A stretch of DNA of 64,000 bases from Planctomycetota bacterium (GTDB taxonomy: Bacteria > Planctomycetota > Phycisphaerae > Phycisphaerales > UBA1924): the NCBI GenBank assembly GCA_963204725.1, contig CAUJHH010000058.1, positions 62,001 to 126,000 on the forward strand, written 5' to 3'. Position 1 is the stretch's first letter, and each line of letters opens with the position of its first letter. The notes below the pieces were generated by a model, which did no database searches, was not told the origin of the DNA, and saw only the letters and a list, made by a program, of their open reading frames with translations. A program made the position numbers and the translations under genes. This document shows positions 8,617-18,600 of this stretch, in pieces.

Positions 8617-9327
8617 ATGACCGATTCACCCTTCTCACTCGTTGACCTTGGGGTCATGCCCTACCCGGAGGCCTTGGCCGTGCAGCGGGCCCACGTGGAA
8701 GAGGTTCTTGCTTCGCGTGATTCAGGCACACCGGAAGTGGGGCGGGTGCTGATCGTCGAGCATCCACCAGTCATCACAGTCTCTCACCGGCCGAACGCGA
8801 CGAAGCACCTGCTGGCGGACTCCGGAAGGCTCATGGCTGAAGGCGTGGCAGTCGAGCCGACTGATCGGGGCGGCGACATCACCTATCACGGACCTGGGCA
8901 ACTGGTGGTCTACCCGATTCTGGATCTGAACGTGCTCGGCCTGCGGCTGCACGAGTACATGCGTTTGCTCGAATCCGTCGTCATCGACACTTGCCTCGCT
9001 TTTGGCGTGCAAGCGATCAGAGATGCCACCGCCACCGGCGTCTGGATTCCATCGCCTGACGATCCCAGCGATGCCCACGCGAAAGTGTGCGCCATGGGCG
9101 TGCGAGTGCGCCGTTGGGTCTCGATGCACGGGCTGGCGATCAACGTATCAACCAACCTGAAGCACTTTGACTTGATCGTTCCGTGCGGACTTGTGGGACG
9201 GCCCGTTACGTCGATCCGGGAGCTGCTCGGCGAACGTTGCCCCTCCATGGAGTTGGTGAAGAGGGCCGTGGCGGACACCATGGCGACGCATGTACGAGCC
9301 CAACTGCAAACGCACAACTCGCTGTAG
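8617..9327 (+). CDS. lipB: Octanoyltransferase LipB
   Basis: 236 residues from the ATG at 8617; a TTG five codons earlier is an alternative. LipB moves the octanoyl group from octanoyl-ACP to lipoyl domains of 2-oxoacid dehydrogenases. Signatures are DRGGDITYHGPGQLVVYP, the catalytic Lys region HAKVCAMGVRVRRWVSMHG (Lys near residue 155) and the catalytic Cys in LIVPCGLVG (near 189). Length matches the family. It is transcribed divergently from lpxA, with 52 bp between the start codons. lipA is not in the window. Confidence 0.95.
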   Translation: MTDSPFSLVDLGVMPYPEALAVQRAHVEEVLASRDSGTPEVGRVLIVEHPPVITVSHRPNATKHLLADSGRLMAEGVAVEPTDRGGDITYHGPGQLVVYPILDLNVLGLRLHEYMRLLESVVIDTCLAFGVQAIRDATATGVWIPSPDDPSDAHAKVCAMGVRVRRWVSMHGLAINVSTNLKHFDLIVPCGLVGRPVTSIRELLGERCPSMELVKRAVADTMATHVRAQLQTHNSL

Positions 9328-9344
9328 GCGGCCCGAGTGATCGC

Positions 9345-10004
9345 TCAGCGGCTACCGCCCGGCGTCGGCTGCGCAGCACCCGTTGCGGGGGCGATTTTCT
9401 CCGGCAACTTGAGATCATCTCGCACGCGAGCGGTGATGTCGTCCATCTCACCCGAGCGAACCAGCGGGCGCGCAAGAATCTCCTGCATGATCGGGGCGAG
9501 CGAGTCGCCCTTCATGTTTGCCGCGTCCAGTCGAGTGGCAAAGACGTGCGTGTATCCCAACTGCTCCGCCGCATCGTTCGCGGCCTTGTGGACGATTCCG
9601 TAGGCCTCCCGCACCTGTGAGGCCACAAAGGCATCGTTCTCGCGTCCTACCTGCTGGGCATACTGCTGACGCTCGACTTCTTTTGCCTGGCCTTGCTGCA
9701 TGGTGGCCTGAAACTCGGGTGTGCCCTGCGGGATGAGCTGGACCTTGGTCTCAAGCGCCTTGAGCTCGGCGTTGAGGGCGTCGAACTTCGTCCTGATCTC
9801 AGCGTCGCGAGCGTCACGCGCGGGCTTGTATCGTTCCGACTCGATCATCGACTCGATCAGTTGAAACATGTCGACTGTCGCGACACGTATTACCTGACTC
9901 CCCGGCTGCGCGACAACCTGCGGCTCGGGCAAGCGAATGCCGCAGGCCAGTCCGATCGCAACAACCACTCCGCCCCATAGTCCAATTCGCTCGTACGTGC
10001 GCAT
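9345..10004 (-). CDS. OmpH/Skp-like periplasmic chaperone
   Basis: 219 residues. An N-terminal hydrophobic segment (about residues 8-26) acts as signal or anchor. The remainder starts with the Skp-type strand IRVATVDMFQLIE, followed by a long charged helical hairpin region (residues about 60-150) and a final helix pair, as in OmpH/Skp proteins. Skp chaperones outer-membrane proteins in the periplasm. The ATG at 10004 was chosen because the open frame above it (to 10793) is merely the antisense of rsmH. It is convergent with lipB (18 bp gap) and divergent from rsmH. The C-terminus is Pro/Ala/Gly-rich and probably flexible. Confidence 0.82.
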   Translation of the reverse strand: MRTYERIGLWGGVVVAIGLACGIRLPEPQVVAQPGSQVIRVATVDMFQLIESMIESERYKPARDARDAEIRTKFDALNAELKALETKVQLIPQGTPEFQATMQQGQAKEVERQQYAQQVGRENDAFVASQVREAYGIVHKAANDAAEQLGYTHVFATRLDAANMKGDSLAPIMQEILARPLVRSGEMDDITARVRDDLKLPEKIAPATGAAQPTPGGSR

Positions 10005-10115
10005 GAATACCGCTCCAAGGGACGCCACCTCGCGCCTTGCGGGTTCGGCGTCGCGAGCCGAATGGTAGGCCCGTCGAACAAACACCCACCAATCGTTGCC
10101 GACGGACGAACCCCA

Positions 10116-10121
10116 TATCCT
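10116..10121 (+). promoter_or_regulatory. Possible -10 element of rsmH
   Basis: TATCCT occurs 10 nt before the GTG at 10132 and would place transcription start close to that codon. It supports GTG 10132 over TTG 10096 as the rsmH start. Weak evidence on its own. Confidence 0.25.
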
Positions 10122-10131
10122 CTTGGAACTT

Positions 10132-11100
10132 GTGAGCCAGTCTCTCCGCCACATCCCGGTCCTCCTCCATGAGATACTTGCCATCCTCGGGCCGGAACCG
10201 GGCGAAACGTACGTGGATTGCACTGTTGGGCTGGGAGGGCATGCGATCGAGATTGCCCGCCGGATAGGTCGGGGGGGTACCGCGGCCCTCAATGACTGCG
10301 ACGCAGGCAATTTGGCCCGTTCCGAAGCGCGAATCCGAGACGAACTCGGAGCCGAGTGCCCCAGGATTGTCACCTTTGCAGGCAACTTTGCGATGTTGCC
10401 CCGCTGTATTGCCGAGTCTGGGCTGCGGGCAGGGATTGTGCTGGCCGACCTCGGATTTGCGTCGAACCAAATGGACGACGCGTCGCGAGGTCTCTCCTTT
10501 TCTCGGGAGGGTCCGCTCGACATGCGTCTGAGTCGACTGGGCGAGGGCAGCGAGAACGGGAGGGGAGATTCGCTGGACCTCTCCCCATCAGCCGCAGATC
10601 TGGTCGCGTCGTTGCCCGAGTCCGAGCTCGTGCGCATTCTCCGCGAGTACGGCGAGGAGCGACGAGCCGCAGGGATCGCGCGAAAGATTGCTGCGGCTCG
10701 GCGATCGCATCCGATATCAACGACGACGGAATTGGCATCGATCGTCCGATCCGCGACTGGTCGATCCGAACCCGGCGGTATCGACCCAGCCACGAAGACC
10801 TTTCAGGCGCTCCGAATCGCAGTGAACGACGAACTCGGCAATCTCGACGCGCTTCTCCACGCCATCGGCGGTGGAATGGCCGCATCGCCACGGCCCGATT
10901 GGCTTGCCCCGAGGGCTCGGGTCGGCGTGATCTCGTTCCACTCGCTTGAGGACAGGCCTGTCAAGCGCGAGTTTGGCCGCCTGACCACGGACGGCCTGGC
11001 CGAGGATATCAGCGGAGGTCCGGTCGCTCCCTCGGAAAGCGAAGTCCATTCCAATCCACGATCCAGATCAGCGAAGTTTCGCGCCGTAGAGCGGCGCTAG
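10132..11100 (+). CDS. rsmH: 16S rRNA m4C1402 methyltransferase RsmH
   Basis: About 322 residues. The N-terminus SLRHIPVLLHEIL and motif I DCTVGLGGHA are typical of RsmH (MraW), as are DLGFASNQMDD, GPLDMRLS, TFQALRIAVNDEL and ISFHSLEDRPVKREF. RsmH N4-methylates C1402 of 16S rRNA and heads the division-and-cell-wall cluster in most bacteria; mraZ is missing here. The frame is open from TTG 10096; GTG 10132 gives a normal N-terminus (MSQSLRHIPVLL), while the TTG adds 12 residues without homology. It is followed by the LysM gene, ftsL-like and ftsI on the same strand. Confidence 0.93.
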   Translation: MSQSLRHIPVLLHEILAILGPEPGETYVDCTVGLGGHAIEIARRIGRGGTAALNDCDAGNLARSEARIRDELGAECPRIVTFAGNFAMLPRCIAESGLRAGIVLADLGFASNQMDDASRGLSFSREGPLDMRLSRLGEGSENGRGDSLDLSPSAADLVASLPESELVRILREYGEERRAAGIARKIAAARRSHPISTTTELASIVRSATGRSEPGGIDPATKTFQALRIAVNDELGNLDALLHAIGGGMAASPRPDWLAPRARVGVISFHSLEDRPVKREFGRLTTDGLAEDISGGPVAPSESEVHSNPRSRSAKFRAVERR

Positions 11101-11184
11101 CATTTCCACCACACGCCGGGCCGCGTCCACGGATTCGGACGGCAGAGCCCCTTACAGCCCTCGTGCAAGCAAGGATGCGGCACC

Positions 11185-12105
11185 GTGACTCGCGAACACA
11201 AGCTCGCCCTCATCATCGGATTCACGCTGATCCTCATTGTCGGCGTGCTCATCAGCGACCACCTCTCTGGCCAGCGCGAACTCCAGCTCGCATCGGTCGC
11301 CGTCGACGACGAACGGGCCACACTGGGTCTGGGTGATGCGATCAGCCCGCTCGTGAAGTGGGCCGAGCAGAACGCACGAGACATCTCGCCTGCTGTAAGC
11401 ACCTCGCCAGCGCCGGCGGTCGCGGAGCCTTCTGTTTCTCATGTGCCGCAGCAGCCGGCAACTGCCGGGTTGGGCGAGCCAATGATCATCCCGCAGGGAT
11501 TGGGCTCCGAGCCCGCCTCGAGCAACCTGACCAACGCGATACGTCAGGCTGGCGGATCCTTGCAGGCGGGGCCCGACGGGAACGGCGTGCTGACCCTGGG
11601 CTCCGGATCGGTCACGTCACCCGGTGCCGTCGACTCGATACGCGAGACGCCCCGCCTCGATCCGAAGGATGTCAAGATCTATCGCATCCAGGAGAAGGAC
11701 AATCTCTACTCGATCGCAAAGTCGAATTATGGCGATCCCGGACTGTGGCGTGCGTTGGCCGAGTTCAACGAGGGGCGGGTCGGTAAGGATGGGACCGTTC
11801 GCGTGGGCGCGACAATCAAGCTCCCGCCGCGGCATGTGCTGACGGGCGAGTCCCCGCAAGCGAAAGCCGCTACGGCTCCGGTGCCCAGCAACGATGAGGC
11901 GACAACCCGCAAGTCGCCGGGGACCGACCGCAACGCACCAAGTAGGGTTCACACAGTGGTGAAGGGTGACTCGCTCGCAAAGATCGCACAGACGTACTTG
12001 GGCTCGAAGGGCCGGGTCGACGACATCGTCGCCGCGAACCGTGACCAGATCAGTGATCCCAACCAGATTCGAATTGACATGGTCCTGCGGATCCCGCCCA
12101 AGTAA
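11185..12105 (+). CDS. Membrane-anchored protein with two LysM domains
   Basis: 306 residues from a GTG start. One N-terminal transmembrane helix (about residues 7-24) leaves the rest in the periplasm. After a low-complexity Ser/Pro/Ala linker come two LysM modules: YRIQEKDNLYSIAKSNYGD (about residues 173-222) and HTVVKGDSLAKIAQTYLGS (about 255-305). LysM binds N-acetylglucosamine in peptidoglycan. The gene stands between rsmH and the ftsL-like gene, where no LysM gene is found in the textbook dcw order, so a role in septal wall binding or division is a reasonable inference. Confidence 0.85.
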   Translation: MTREHKLALIIGFTLILIVGVLISDHLSGQRELQLASVAVDDERATLGLGDAISPLVKWAEQNARDISPAVSTSPAPAVAEPSVSHVPQQPATAGLGEPMIIPQGLGSEPASSNLTNAIRQAGGSLQAGPDGNGVLTLGSGSVTSPGAVDSIRETPRLDPKDVKIYRIQEKDNLYSIAKSNYGDPGLWRALAEFNEGRVGKDGTVRVGATIKLPPRHVLTGESPQAKAATAPVPSNDEATTRKSPGTDRNAPSRVHTVVKGDSLAKIAQTYLGSKGRVDDIVAANRDQISDPNQIRIDMVLRIPPK

Positions 12106-12146
12106 CGAACCTCGAATGGCAGCATGCCAGAGAGAGTGAGGCATTC

Positions 12147-12485
12147 GTGTTTGGCAAGATCGTCGCCCTCATCCTGTCTCTTGGGATCGTTGCTTGCGCA
12201 CTGCTTGCGGTCCGGCAGGCCAGGATCCAGGCCTTTCACGAGCTCACGCAGACGCGACTCCGGATCAAACGCCAGGATGAGCAGATACTCTTGCTTCGGA
12301 CAGACATCGCGGGCCTTGTTACTCCCGAGCATGTGCACGAAATGGCTGCTGCCGCAAGCAGCCTGAAACCCATCGTCGATTCGCCGCAACTGTTGACGCA
12401 ACCGGTGTTGCTCTTTGACGACCTCGGACGCGTGCAGCCCGACACGGCGGTCGGCTCATCGAGAGAGAGAGCGACCGTGCGATGA
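12147..12485 (+). CDS. FtsL-like small bitopic division protein
   Basis: 112 residues from a GTG start. It has one N-terminal transmembrane helix (about residues 4-22) followed by a predicted helical/coiled-coil segment (about 28-60) and a short tail. Sequence similarity to FtsL is weak in general; the call rests on size, topology and position directly before ftsI, which it overlaps by 4 bp (ATGA). FtsL forms the FtsQLB complex that activates FtsWI. It could also be an unrelated membrane protein. Confidence 0.65.
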   Translation: MFGKIVALILSLGIVACALLAVRQARIQAFHELTQTRLRIKRQDEQILLLRTDIAGLVTPEHVHEMAAAASSLKPIVDSPQLLTQPVLLFDDLGRVQPDTAVGSSRERATVR

Positions 12486-14542
12486 GTCGCGTTCCCGCGC
12501 TTTCGACCAGAGCGAACCGCTGGGCGAGCTTCGCGGGTGCGTTCATGGCCATCGCGCTCGGCGTCATTGTTCTGCGTGTGGCCCAGCTCCAAGTCGCGCC
12601 GTCGGCTCGACTCGCCGAACACATCCAGGCAAGAGTGACGCGTGCGTCGCTTCCCGGTGTGCGAGGTGAGATCCTCGATCGGCGCGGCCGATTGCTCTCG
12701 ACGACGCGGATCGGGTATCGCGCGTTTGTCGATCCGACACTCTTTCCAGATCCGCCAGAGGAGGCGATCATCCGTCTCTCAGACGCGCTGGGTCTGATGC
12801 CCGAAGATGTCGGCGAGCCGATCATGTCGAAGGTCGCCCTGAACGACGCCCGGCTGGCGTTGCTGCCTGAGCCGGAGCGGGTCGATCAGCAGTCCCTCTC
12901 CGAGATGCTCCGCCAGATGTTCTCTGGAGGTGAGCGTGACGACGAACGAACGGAGTCGCCGCGCCTGGTTCGATATGTCCCTGTCGGGCCTGTGCTCGAC
13001 GAGGACCGCGTGGCCAGAGTGCGAGCCCTGCGAATCCCGGGTGTCCACCTCGAGCGTCGAGACATCCGCGAGTATCCCGGAGGCTCGCTGGTGGCGTCGG
13101 TGGTTGGAAAGGTCGGCGACGAGCCCGAATGGTCGATCGGTGCCGAACGCATTCTCAACGAGCAATTGCTTGGCGACAGCGGCAAGGCTGAGTATGTTCG
13201 TGATGCGCAGGGACGTCCGCTGTGGGTCGAGCCCGGGCATTGGAACCCGGCCCGACGCGGCCACGACGTGCGGCTCTCTATCGACCTGGAATTGCAGCGT
13301 ATCGCACACGAAGAACTCACTCGAGGCATCGCAGACGCCGATGCCTCGGGCGGCCGATGCATCATGCTCGACCCTCTCACAGGAGAGGTCTTGGCGATGG
13401 TCGATATCGTGCTCGATCGACAGGATCTGGAGCCCTACGCGTGGGAGCCGCTCGATCCCAAGGTCCCTCGCATCGCGCACGCGAGCGACTCGGCCCGTCC
13501 GAGATACAAGACCCTGACCGACGATCCCGGGCGCAAGATCCACCCCGCGCTCGCCCGAAACCGCTGCATCGAAGACGTCTACGAACCCGGCTCGACCTTC
13601 AAGTCATTCATCTGGTCCGTCATCACCGAGCGAGGTCTCGCAAAGCCGACAGAGGTCTTCGATACCGAGGGTGGACGGTGGTTCACGTTCTACGGCCGCT
13701 ACATCGAGGATGTCACCAAACGCGACGTGATGACGTGGCAGGAGGTGCTGGTCAATTCATCGAACATCGGCATGATCAAGGCGGGAGAACGGATGAGCTT
13801 CGAGCAGATGCACGAGGCGATTGTCCGTTTCGGCTTCGGTTCGCGGACGAACATCGGGCTCCCCGGAGAGGGGGCTGGCATCATCACGCCAATGAAGAGA
13901 TGGTCCAAGTACAGTCAGACCTCGGTCCCGATCGGGCACGAGATCGCTGTGACCCCTATCCAGATGGTTCGCGCGTTCTCGAGTTTCGCTCGTTCTGGAG
14001 ATCTCGCGGGCACGCTCCCGGAAGTGACCATCAGTGCCGTCGATCATGACGCTCTCTCCATTCCCGTCGTGAACCGCGTCCTTCCGGCGCCGATCGCACT
14101 CCTCACCCGCCAGACGCTCAGCGGTGTGACGCACAATGTCGAGGAACGCATGAAGCTCCAGGCCCGGAGCACTGCGGGCATGGAGGGGGAATCACCGGAG
14201 TCCGGCAACTGGAGATACCTGCTCTTTGGAAAGTCCGGAACGGCCGAGATTCCACTGGGCAAGGCGCCAAAGGGGATGCGCCGCCCACGGGGATCCAGCG
14301 GCTATTTCGATGGCCAGTACAACTCCAGCTTCATCGCGGCCGGCCCGACTGAGGACCCCCGTCTTGTCTGCCTTGTGGTCATCGACGACCCTGGTCCGCA
14401 ACGTGTTCGCTCTCGCACACACTACGGATCAATGACAGCCGGTCCTGTGGTCCGGCGGGCGATGGAGCGAGCCCTGACCTATCTCGGCGCGCCGCCATCT
14501 CCCGTCGTGGACACCGCTTCGCTCGCCAAGACCGGCGAGTAA
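12482..14542 (+). CDS. ftsI: Penicillin-binding protein, FtsI/PBP3-type transpeptidase
   Basis: 686 residues. An N-terminal membrane anchor (about residues 16-37) precedes a dimerisation domain (RGEILDRRGRLLS) and the transpeptidase domain. The active-site motifs are STFK (near residue 370), SSN (near 426) and KSG (near 584), where KSG replaces the more usual KTG. It cross-links septal peptidoglycan with FtsW. No PASTA domain is visible at the C-terminus. The ATG overlaps the ftsL-like stop by 4 bp. No murE, murF, mraY or ftsW follows; the dcw cluster ends here against a convergent gene. Confidence 0.93.
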   Translation: MSRVPALSTRANRWASFAGAFMAIALGVIVLRVAQLQVAPSARLAEHIQARVTRASLPGVRGEILDRRGRLLSTTRIGYRAFVDPTLFPDPPEEAIIRLSDALGLMPEDVGEPIMSKVALNDARLALLPEPERVDQQSLSEMLRQMFSGGERDDERTESPRLVRYVPVGPVLDEDRVARVRALRIPGVHLERRDIREYPGGSLVASVVGKVGDEPEWSIGAERILNEQLLGDSGKAEYVRDAQGRPLWVEPGHWNPARRGHDVRLSIDLELQRIAHEELTRGIADADASGGRCIMLDPLTGEVLAMVDIVLDRQDLEPYAWEPLDPKVPRIAHASDSARPRYKTLTDDPGRKIHPALARNRCIEDVYEPGSTFKSFIWSVITERGLAKPTEVFDTEGGRWFTFYGRYIEDVTKRDVMTWQEVLVNSSNIGMIKAGERMSFEQMHEAIVRFGFGSRTNIGLPGEGAGIITPMKRWSKYSQTSVPIGHEIAVTPIQMVRAFSSFARSGDLAGTLPEVTISAVDHDALSIPVVNRVLPAPIALLTRQTLSGVTHNVEERMKLQARSTAGMEGESPESGNWRYLLFGKSGTAEIPLGKAPKGMRRPRGSSGYFDGQYNSSFIAAGPTEDPRLVCLVVIDDPGPQRVRSRTHYGSMTAGPVVRRAMERALTYLGAPPSPVVDTASLAKTGE

Positions 14543-14575
14543 TCGGATCGAGTTGCCGGAGTCAAGACGCTCGGC

Positions 14576-15694
14576 TCACCTGCTGCTCATCGGGCTCCGA
14601 CCGATGACAATCAGATCCTTTGCGCCCGGTCTCGTGATGCGGTCGACGAACGACCGGTACGATCTCGATGCCGAGTCGAGGTCGTCGTCGAAGTACGCCT
14701 GAAACGTCGATACGTTTCGAACGCGCCGCGCGACCGTGCTCCCGGATCCGATCTTGTTCCTCAGAGTGATGTTCATGCGCCCAGCCGAGGCATCCGAGAG
14801 CAGTTGCTCAAGGGCCCGTCGGTGTCCGCCTCCGTCTCCCTCACGCAACCAATGGACAAGTGCCCAGACCTGCGCGTAATAGACAAGCGGATCGCCATTC
14901 GCACGATCCAGCAGCGTCGACGGCTCGGAGACAAGGAGCGCCTCGAGCGGCATCAGCTTTCCCTGTTCCCGTGCGGCACGGAGCGCGTCGTAGCGTTCGA
15001 CGTTCGACCATCCGAGGAAAACGGCCCGATTCTCGAGCGAGTCCCAGCGATACCCCTCCATATACGCCGCGATTCCCTCCTCAAGCCAGATCGGAAGGTG
15101 CTCGCGAAAGGTCGTCTGCGTGTACTGATGCCACCCTTCGTGGGCCGCGATCGCCAGAGTGTCCTGGATCCCGATATCGAAATAGACACCGCGACCGTCA
15201 GCCGCGTATCCGCCACGCTGGATCCGCAGATACACCGGTGCCCGTTCGCGCATAAGCGACTGGGTGAGACGCGCCCATTGCGGGCGCGTCGCCATGAGAT
15301 AAGTCTCGAGCTTCTCTCGCGGTGCAGGAAGCACGCCGAAGGAGCGTGTGTACGACGCCGACGCTCCCTCAACAAACGCCGGAAGCCGGTCAAGCAGCAG
15401 ACCAGGCTTGACCGTGGTCAGGATGCGATAGGTCGTCGTCTCGATGACCTCGCCCTTGAACGTCTCAAAGGTCCATGGCGAGCGGGCGACAACGAAAGAG
15501 CTGCCGGAGCGGATGCCGGGGCTCACGCTTGATTCGGAGCTCGATCGATAGGGCGTCCAGACGGGCTCGGGATCGGCGGCGCATCCGTAGATCAGCGCGA
15601 CCACGCCGAGCGAAGCCGCCAGCGTTGCGAAGCATCTGCAATCATGACCCGTCCGCTCTTGCCCGCTCTGCATCGGCGATGGCCCCTTCTTCAT
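14576..15694 (-). CDS. Lipoprotein with gluzincin-type peptidase motif (DUF1570-like)
   Basis: 372 residues. The N-terminus has a hydrophobic stretch and a lipobox-like end LIYGC with Cys at residue 38, suggesting a lipoprotein. A zinc-protease motif HEGWH (residues 185-189) is followed by WLEEGIAAYMEG, in which a Glu near 205 could be the third zinc ligand. This is the arrangement of DUF1570/peptidase-MA-like proteins. The ATG at 15694 overlaps the valS stop by 4 bp, although a start at 15673 (MQSGQ) is possible. Substrate unknown. Confidence 0.78.
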   Translation of the reverse strand: MKKGPSPMQSGQERTGHDCRCFATLAASLGVVALIYGCAADPEPVWTPYRSSSESSVSPGIRSGSSFVVARSPWTFETFKGEVIETTTYRILTTVKPGLLLDRLPAFVEGASASYTRSFGVLPAPREKLETYLMATRPQWARLTQSLMRERAPVYLRIQRGGYAADGRGVYFDIGIQDTLAIAAHEGWHQYTQTTFREHLPIWLEEGIAAYMEGYRWDSLENRAVFLGWSNVERYDALRAAREQGKLMPLEALLVSEPSTLLDRANGDPLVYYAQVWALVHWLREGDGGGHRRALEQLLSDASAGRMNITLRNKIGSGSTVARRVRNVSTFQAYFDDDLDSASRSYRSFVDRITRPGAKDLIVIGRSPMSSR

Positions 15695-18600
15695 CCCAGC
15701 TTCTTTACACTCGCCTGCGCCGCGTCCCGATCCGCGATCGCTCGGACGAGCTGGTCCCGTGTCTGATCGACCAGGTGCTTGGGCGCGCGATCCGCGTACC
15801 CCGGATTGCCGAGCCGCCCCTCGAGCGCGGCGATCGACTTGTCCAGGTCCGCGATCTGCTTGGACAGGCGATCACGCTCCGTGCCCGCATCAACCTGGTC
15901 GGCCAGATCGCTGAGGAAGCACTCGTTTGAGTCGAAGTTGAACGTGACCGCAGTACCCGCCGGCTTCGTCGTCAGGACTTCGGCCAGCCCGGCGAGCGTT
16001 TCCACCAGCCCGCCGGAGCACGCGATCTCCTTCGCGAGCGTGCCATCCACGTGTAGTTTCACTCGCCGCTTCGGGAGCACATGGTGCTGGCTGCGCACTT
16101 CGCGGCAGGCCGTCACCAGTTGCCTCAGGCGTTCGAAGGACTCCTCCGCTTGCTCATCGCGCAGCGACGGAGCCGCCTTTGGCCACGCCTCGCGGCAGAG
16201 AAGCCCGCTCCACGACGCGCTCGCCCTGCGGGAAGTATCCCTCGGATCACCCGCGAGGTTCAGCCCCGCGATGGCGGGAGTGGGGACGAGCGATCGCACT
16301 CGCTCGTGGATCGTCTCCGTGATGTACGGCGCGATCGGATGCAGCATGCGGAGAATGGCATCGAGCGTCGCGCGGAGCACCGCCCGCTGCGACGCGGAGG
16401 ATGCCACCGTCGGCTTGATCGCCTCCAGGTACCAGTCGCAGAAGTCGCGCCACAGGAGGTCGTACATCGTCGTCGCGTACGGCGCGTACAGGTATTCCGC
16501 GAGCGCGGCATTCACATCCGCTACCGTCGTTGCGACGCGCGAGAGCATCCACCTGTCAACGAGTGACAGGTCACTTGCTTTCACGCTCCCCTTCGCCCCT
16601 CCGTCCCTCTGCCCCTCTGCGCCTGCCTTCTCCAGAATGGAGATGGAGAAGCGAGCCGCATTCCAGAGCTTGTTGCAGAAGTTCCGTCCTTGGTCAAACT
16701 TCGGGCTGGTATTCTTGCCGCTGGTCGGATCGCGCTCCACAGGCATCCGCACATCCTGCGTGCTCGTCGTCATCTGCACGAGCGTGAACCGCATTGCATC
16801 CGAGCCGTGGCTCTCGATGATGTCGAGCGGGTCCACACCGTTGCCGAGGGACTTGGACATCTTCCGCCCCTCGCCATCCTGGATGACCGAGTGGATGAAG
16901 ACATCCCGGAACGGCACGGGGCCTTTCCCCTTGCCTCCATCACCCTCTGCCCCTTTGCGCCTCTGTCCCTCTGCCCCTACTGGCCTCAGGTATCTGTTGA
17001 ACATCACCATGCGGCTGACCCACAACGTGATGATCTCGCGCGCCGTGCACAGCACCGACGTCGGATTGAACGCGTCCAGCATCTGCGGGAAATCCGCGAT
17101 CCCCGTCGCCTTCGCCGCGGCTGCCGCATCCGGCCACCCCATCGTGCTCATCGGCCAGAGCGCGGACGAGAACCAGGTGTCGAGGACGTCTGGATCTTGG
17201 TGAATCGCTGATTGGCTGGCTTCGATGAGTTCGAGCACCGCGAATGCAAGTTTGAGTCGATTGTCGTCAGATTGAATCTCTTGCGGAATCGCACCATCAT
17301 GCCGACATTGGTTCAGGAGATCAATCCAGCCAGCAGATTCACCGTTGCGGGCGCAAACGGAGACAACGAACTCAGCGTTGCGCCAATCGGCACTCACCGA
17401 ATAAGCATGTGAAGCACCCATCGCATGAGAGAATGCGTCGAGTCGCGATTGGAGTTCATCGCGATATCGCTTCGTATCTTCCGAGTAAGAAAGCACGGTC
17501 CCGGCCTGAGACGCCCTCAGGTACCACACCGGTATCCGATGCCCCCACCAAAGCTGGCGGCTGATGCACCAGTCCCTGATGTTCTCGTGCCACATCTCGT
17601 ACGTCTTGGCGTACCGCTCCGGGTAGAACGTGAGCGATCCATCGCCCGCTTCCGTGTCTTTGCCTTTCTTTGCTAGTTGCCCTTTGCCGTTTGCCATCTC
17701 CCCCCTCTGCCCCATCGCCGACAGTGCCGCGCCGGCCAACTTCGGATCCGTCACCCTCACGTACCACTGGTCGCTCAAGTACGGCTCGATGATCGCTTTG
17801 CTCCGGTCGCTGTGCGTCACGCTATGGTGATACGGTTTCACCTCCTCGAGCAGCCCTCTCTGCTTGAACTCCGCCACCACGCGCTTGCGTGCATCGGCCA
17901 TCGTCATGCCCACGAACTTGGCGCCCTCGCCGATATCGGTCCAGCCATGCTGGTCCGACACCTTGCCATCGGGTGACATCATGTTGCGCAGGCCATCACC
18001 CGCGCCTTGCGCGAGCGCATCCACGCGTTCCTTGTGCCGCTGATAGAGCTGGTAGTCGTTCTCATCGTGCGCGGGCGTCACCTTCAGGAACCCCGTGGCA
18101 AACTTCGCCTTCGGGTCGTTCTTCTCTTCCTCGCTCGTTGCGAGCGATTCCGGCAGCACCACATACGAGTCCACCAGGATCGGCACCACCCGCTTGATGA
18201 TGGGCAGCTCGACGCAGAGGTCCTTGAGCGCGGCCGCACGCGAATCCTTGGGGCTCACCGCCACCGCCGTGTCGCCGAGATACGTCTCCGGGCGCGTCGT
18301 CGCGACCGTCACCCATGCACGCTCACTTGCCGCGCCCTTGATGTGCGCGACGGGATAACCCAGCTTGGCAAGTTCACCCCACGTCACACCCTTCCCGTCG
18401 CTCTTGTCACGCACCAGCGGATACCGCAGGTAATAGAACGCCCCGTCGATCTCCTGATCGAAGCACTCATCATCCGCCACCGCCGTCTGCAGCACCGGAT
18501 CCCAGTTCACCAGCCGCTTGCCGCGATAGATCAGCCCATCCTTGAAGAGCTGGAAGAACGCCTCGCGCACCGCCGCAGCGCACACCTCATCCATCGTGAA

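Noticed and set aside
9345..10793. Extended 482-codon version of the OmpH-like gene
   Set aside because: The part beyond 10004 is antisense to rsmH and Arg/Ser-rich; the signal/anchor helix begins at 10004.
15779..17203. Plus-strand open frame of 474 codons inside valS
   Set aside because: Ser/Arg-rich shadow of ValRS, covering its conserved motifs on the other strand.
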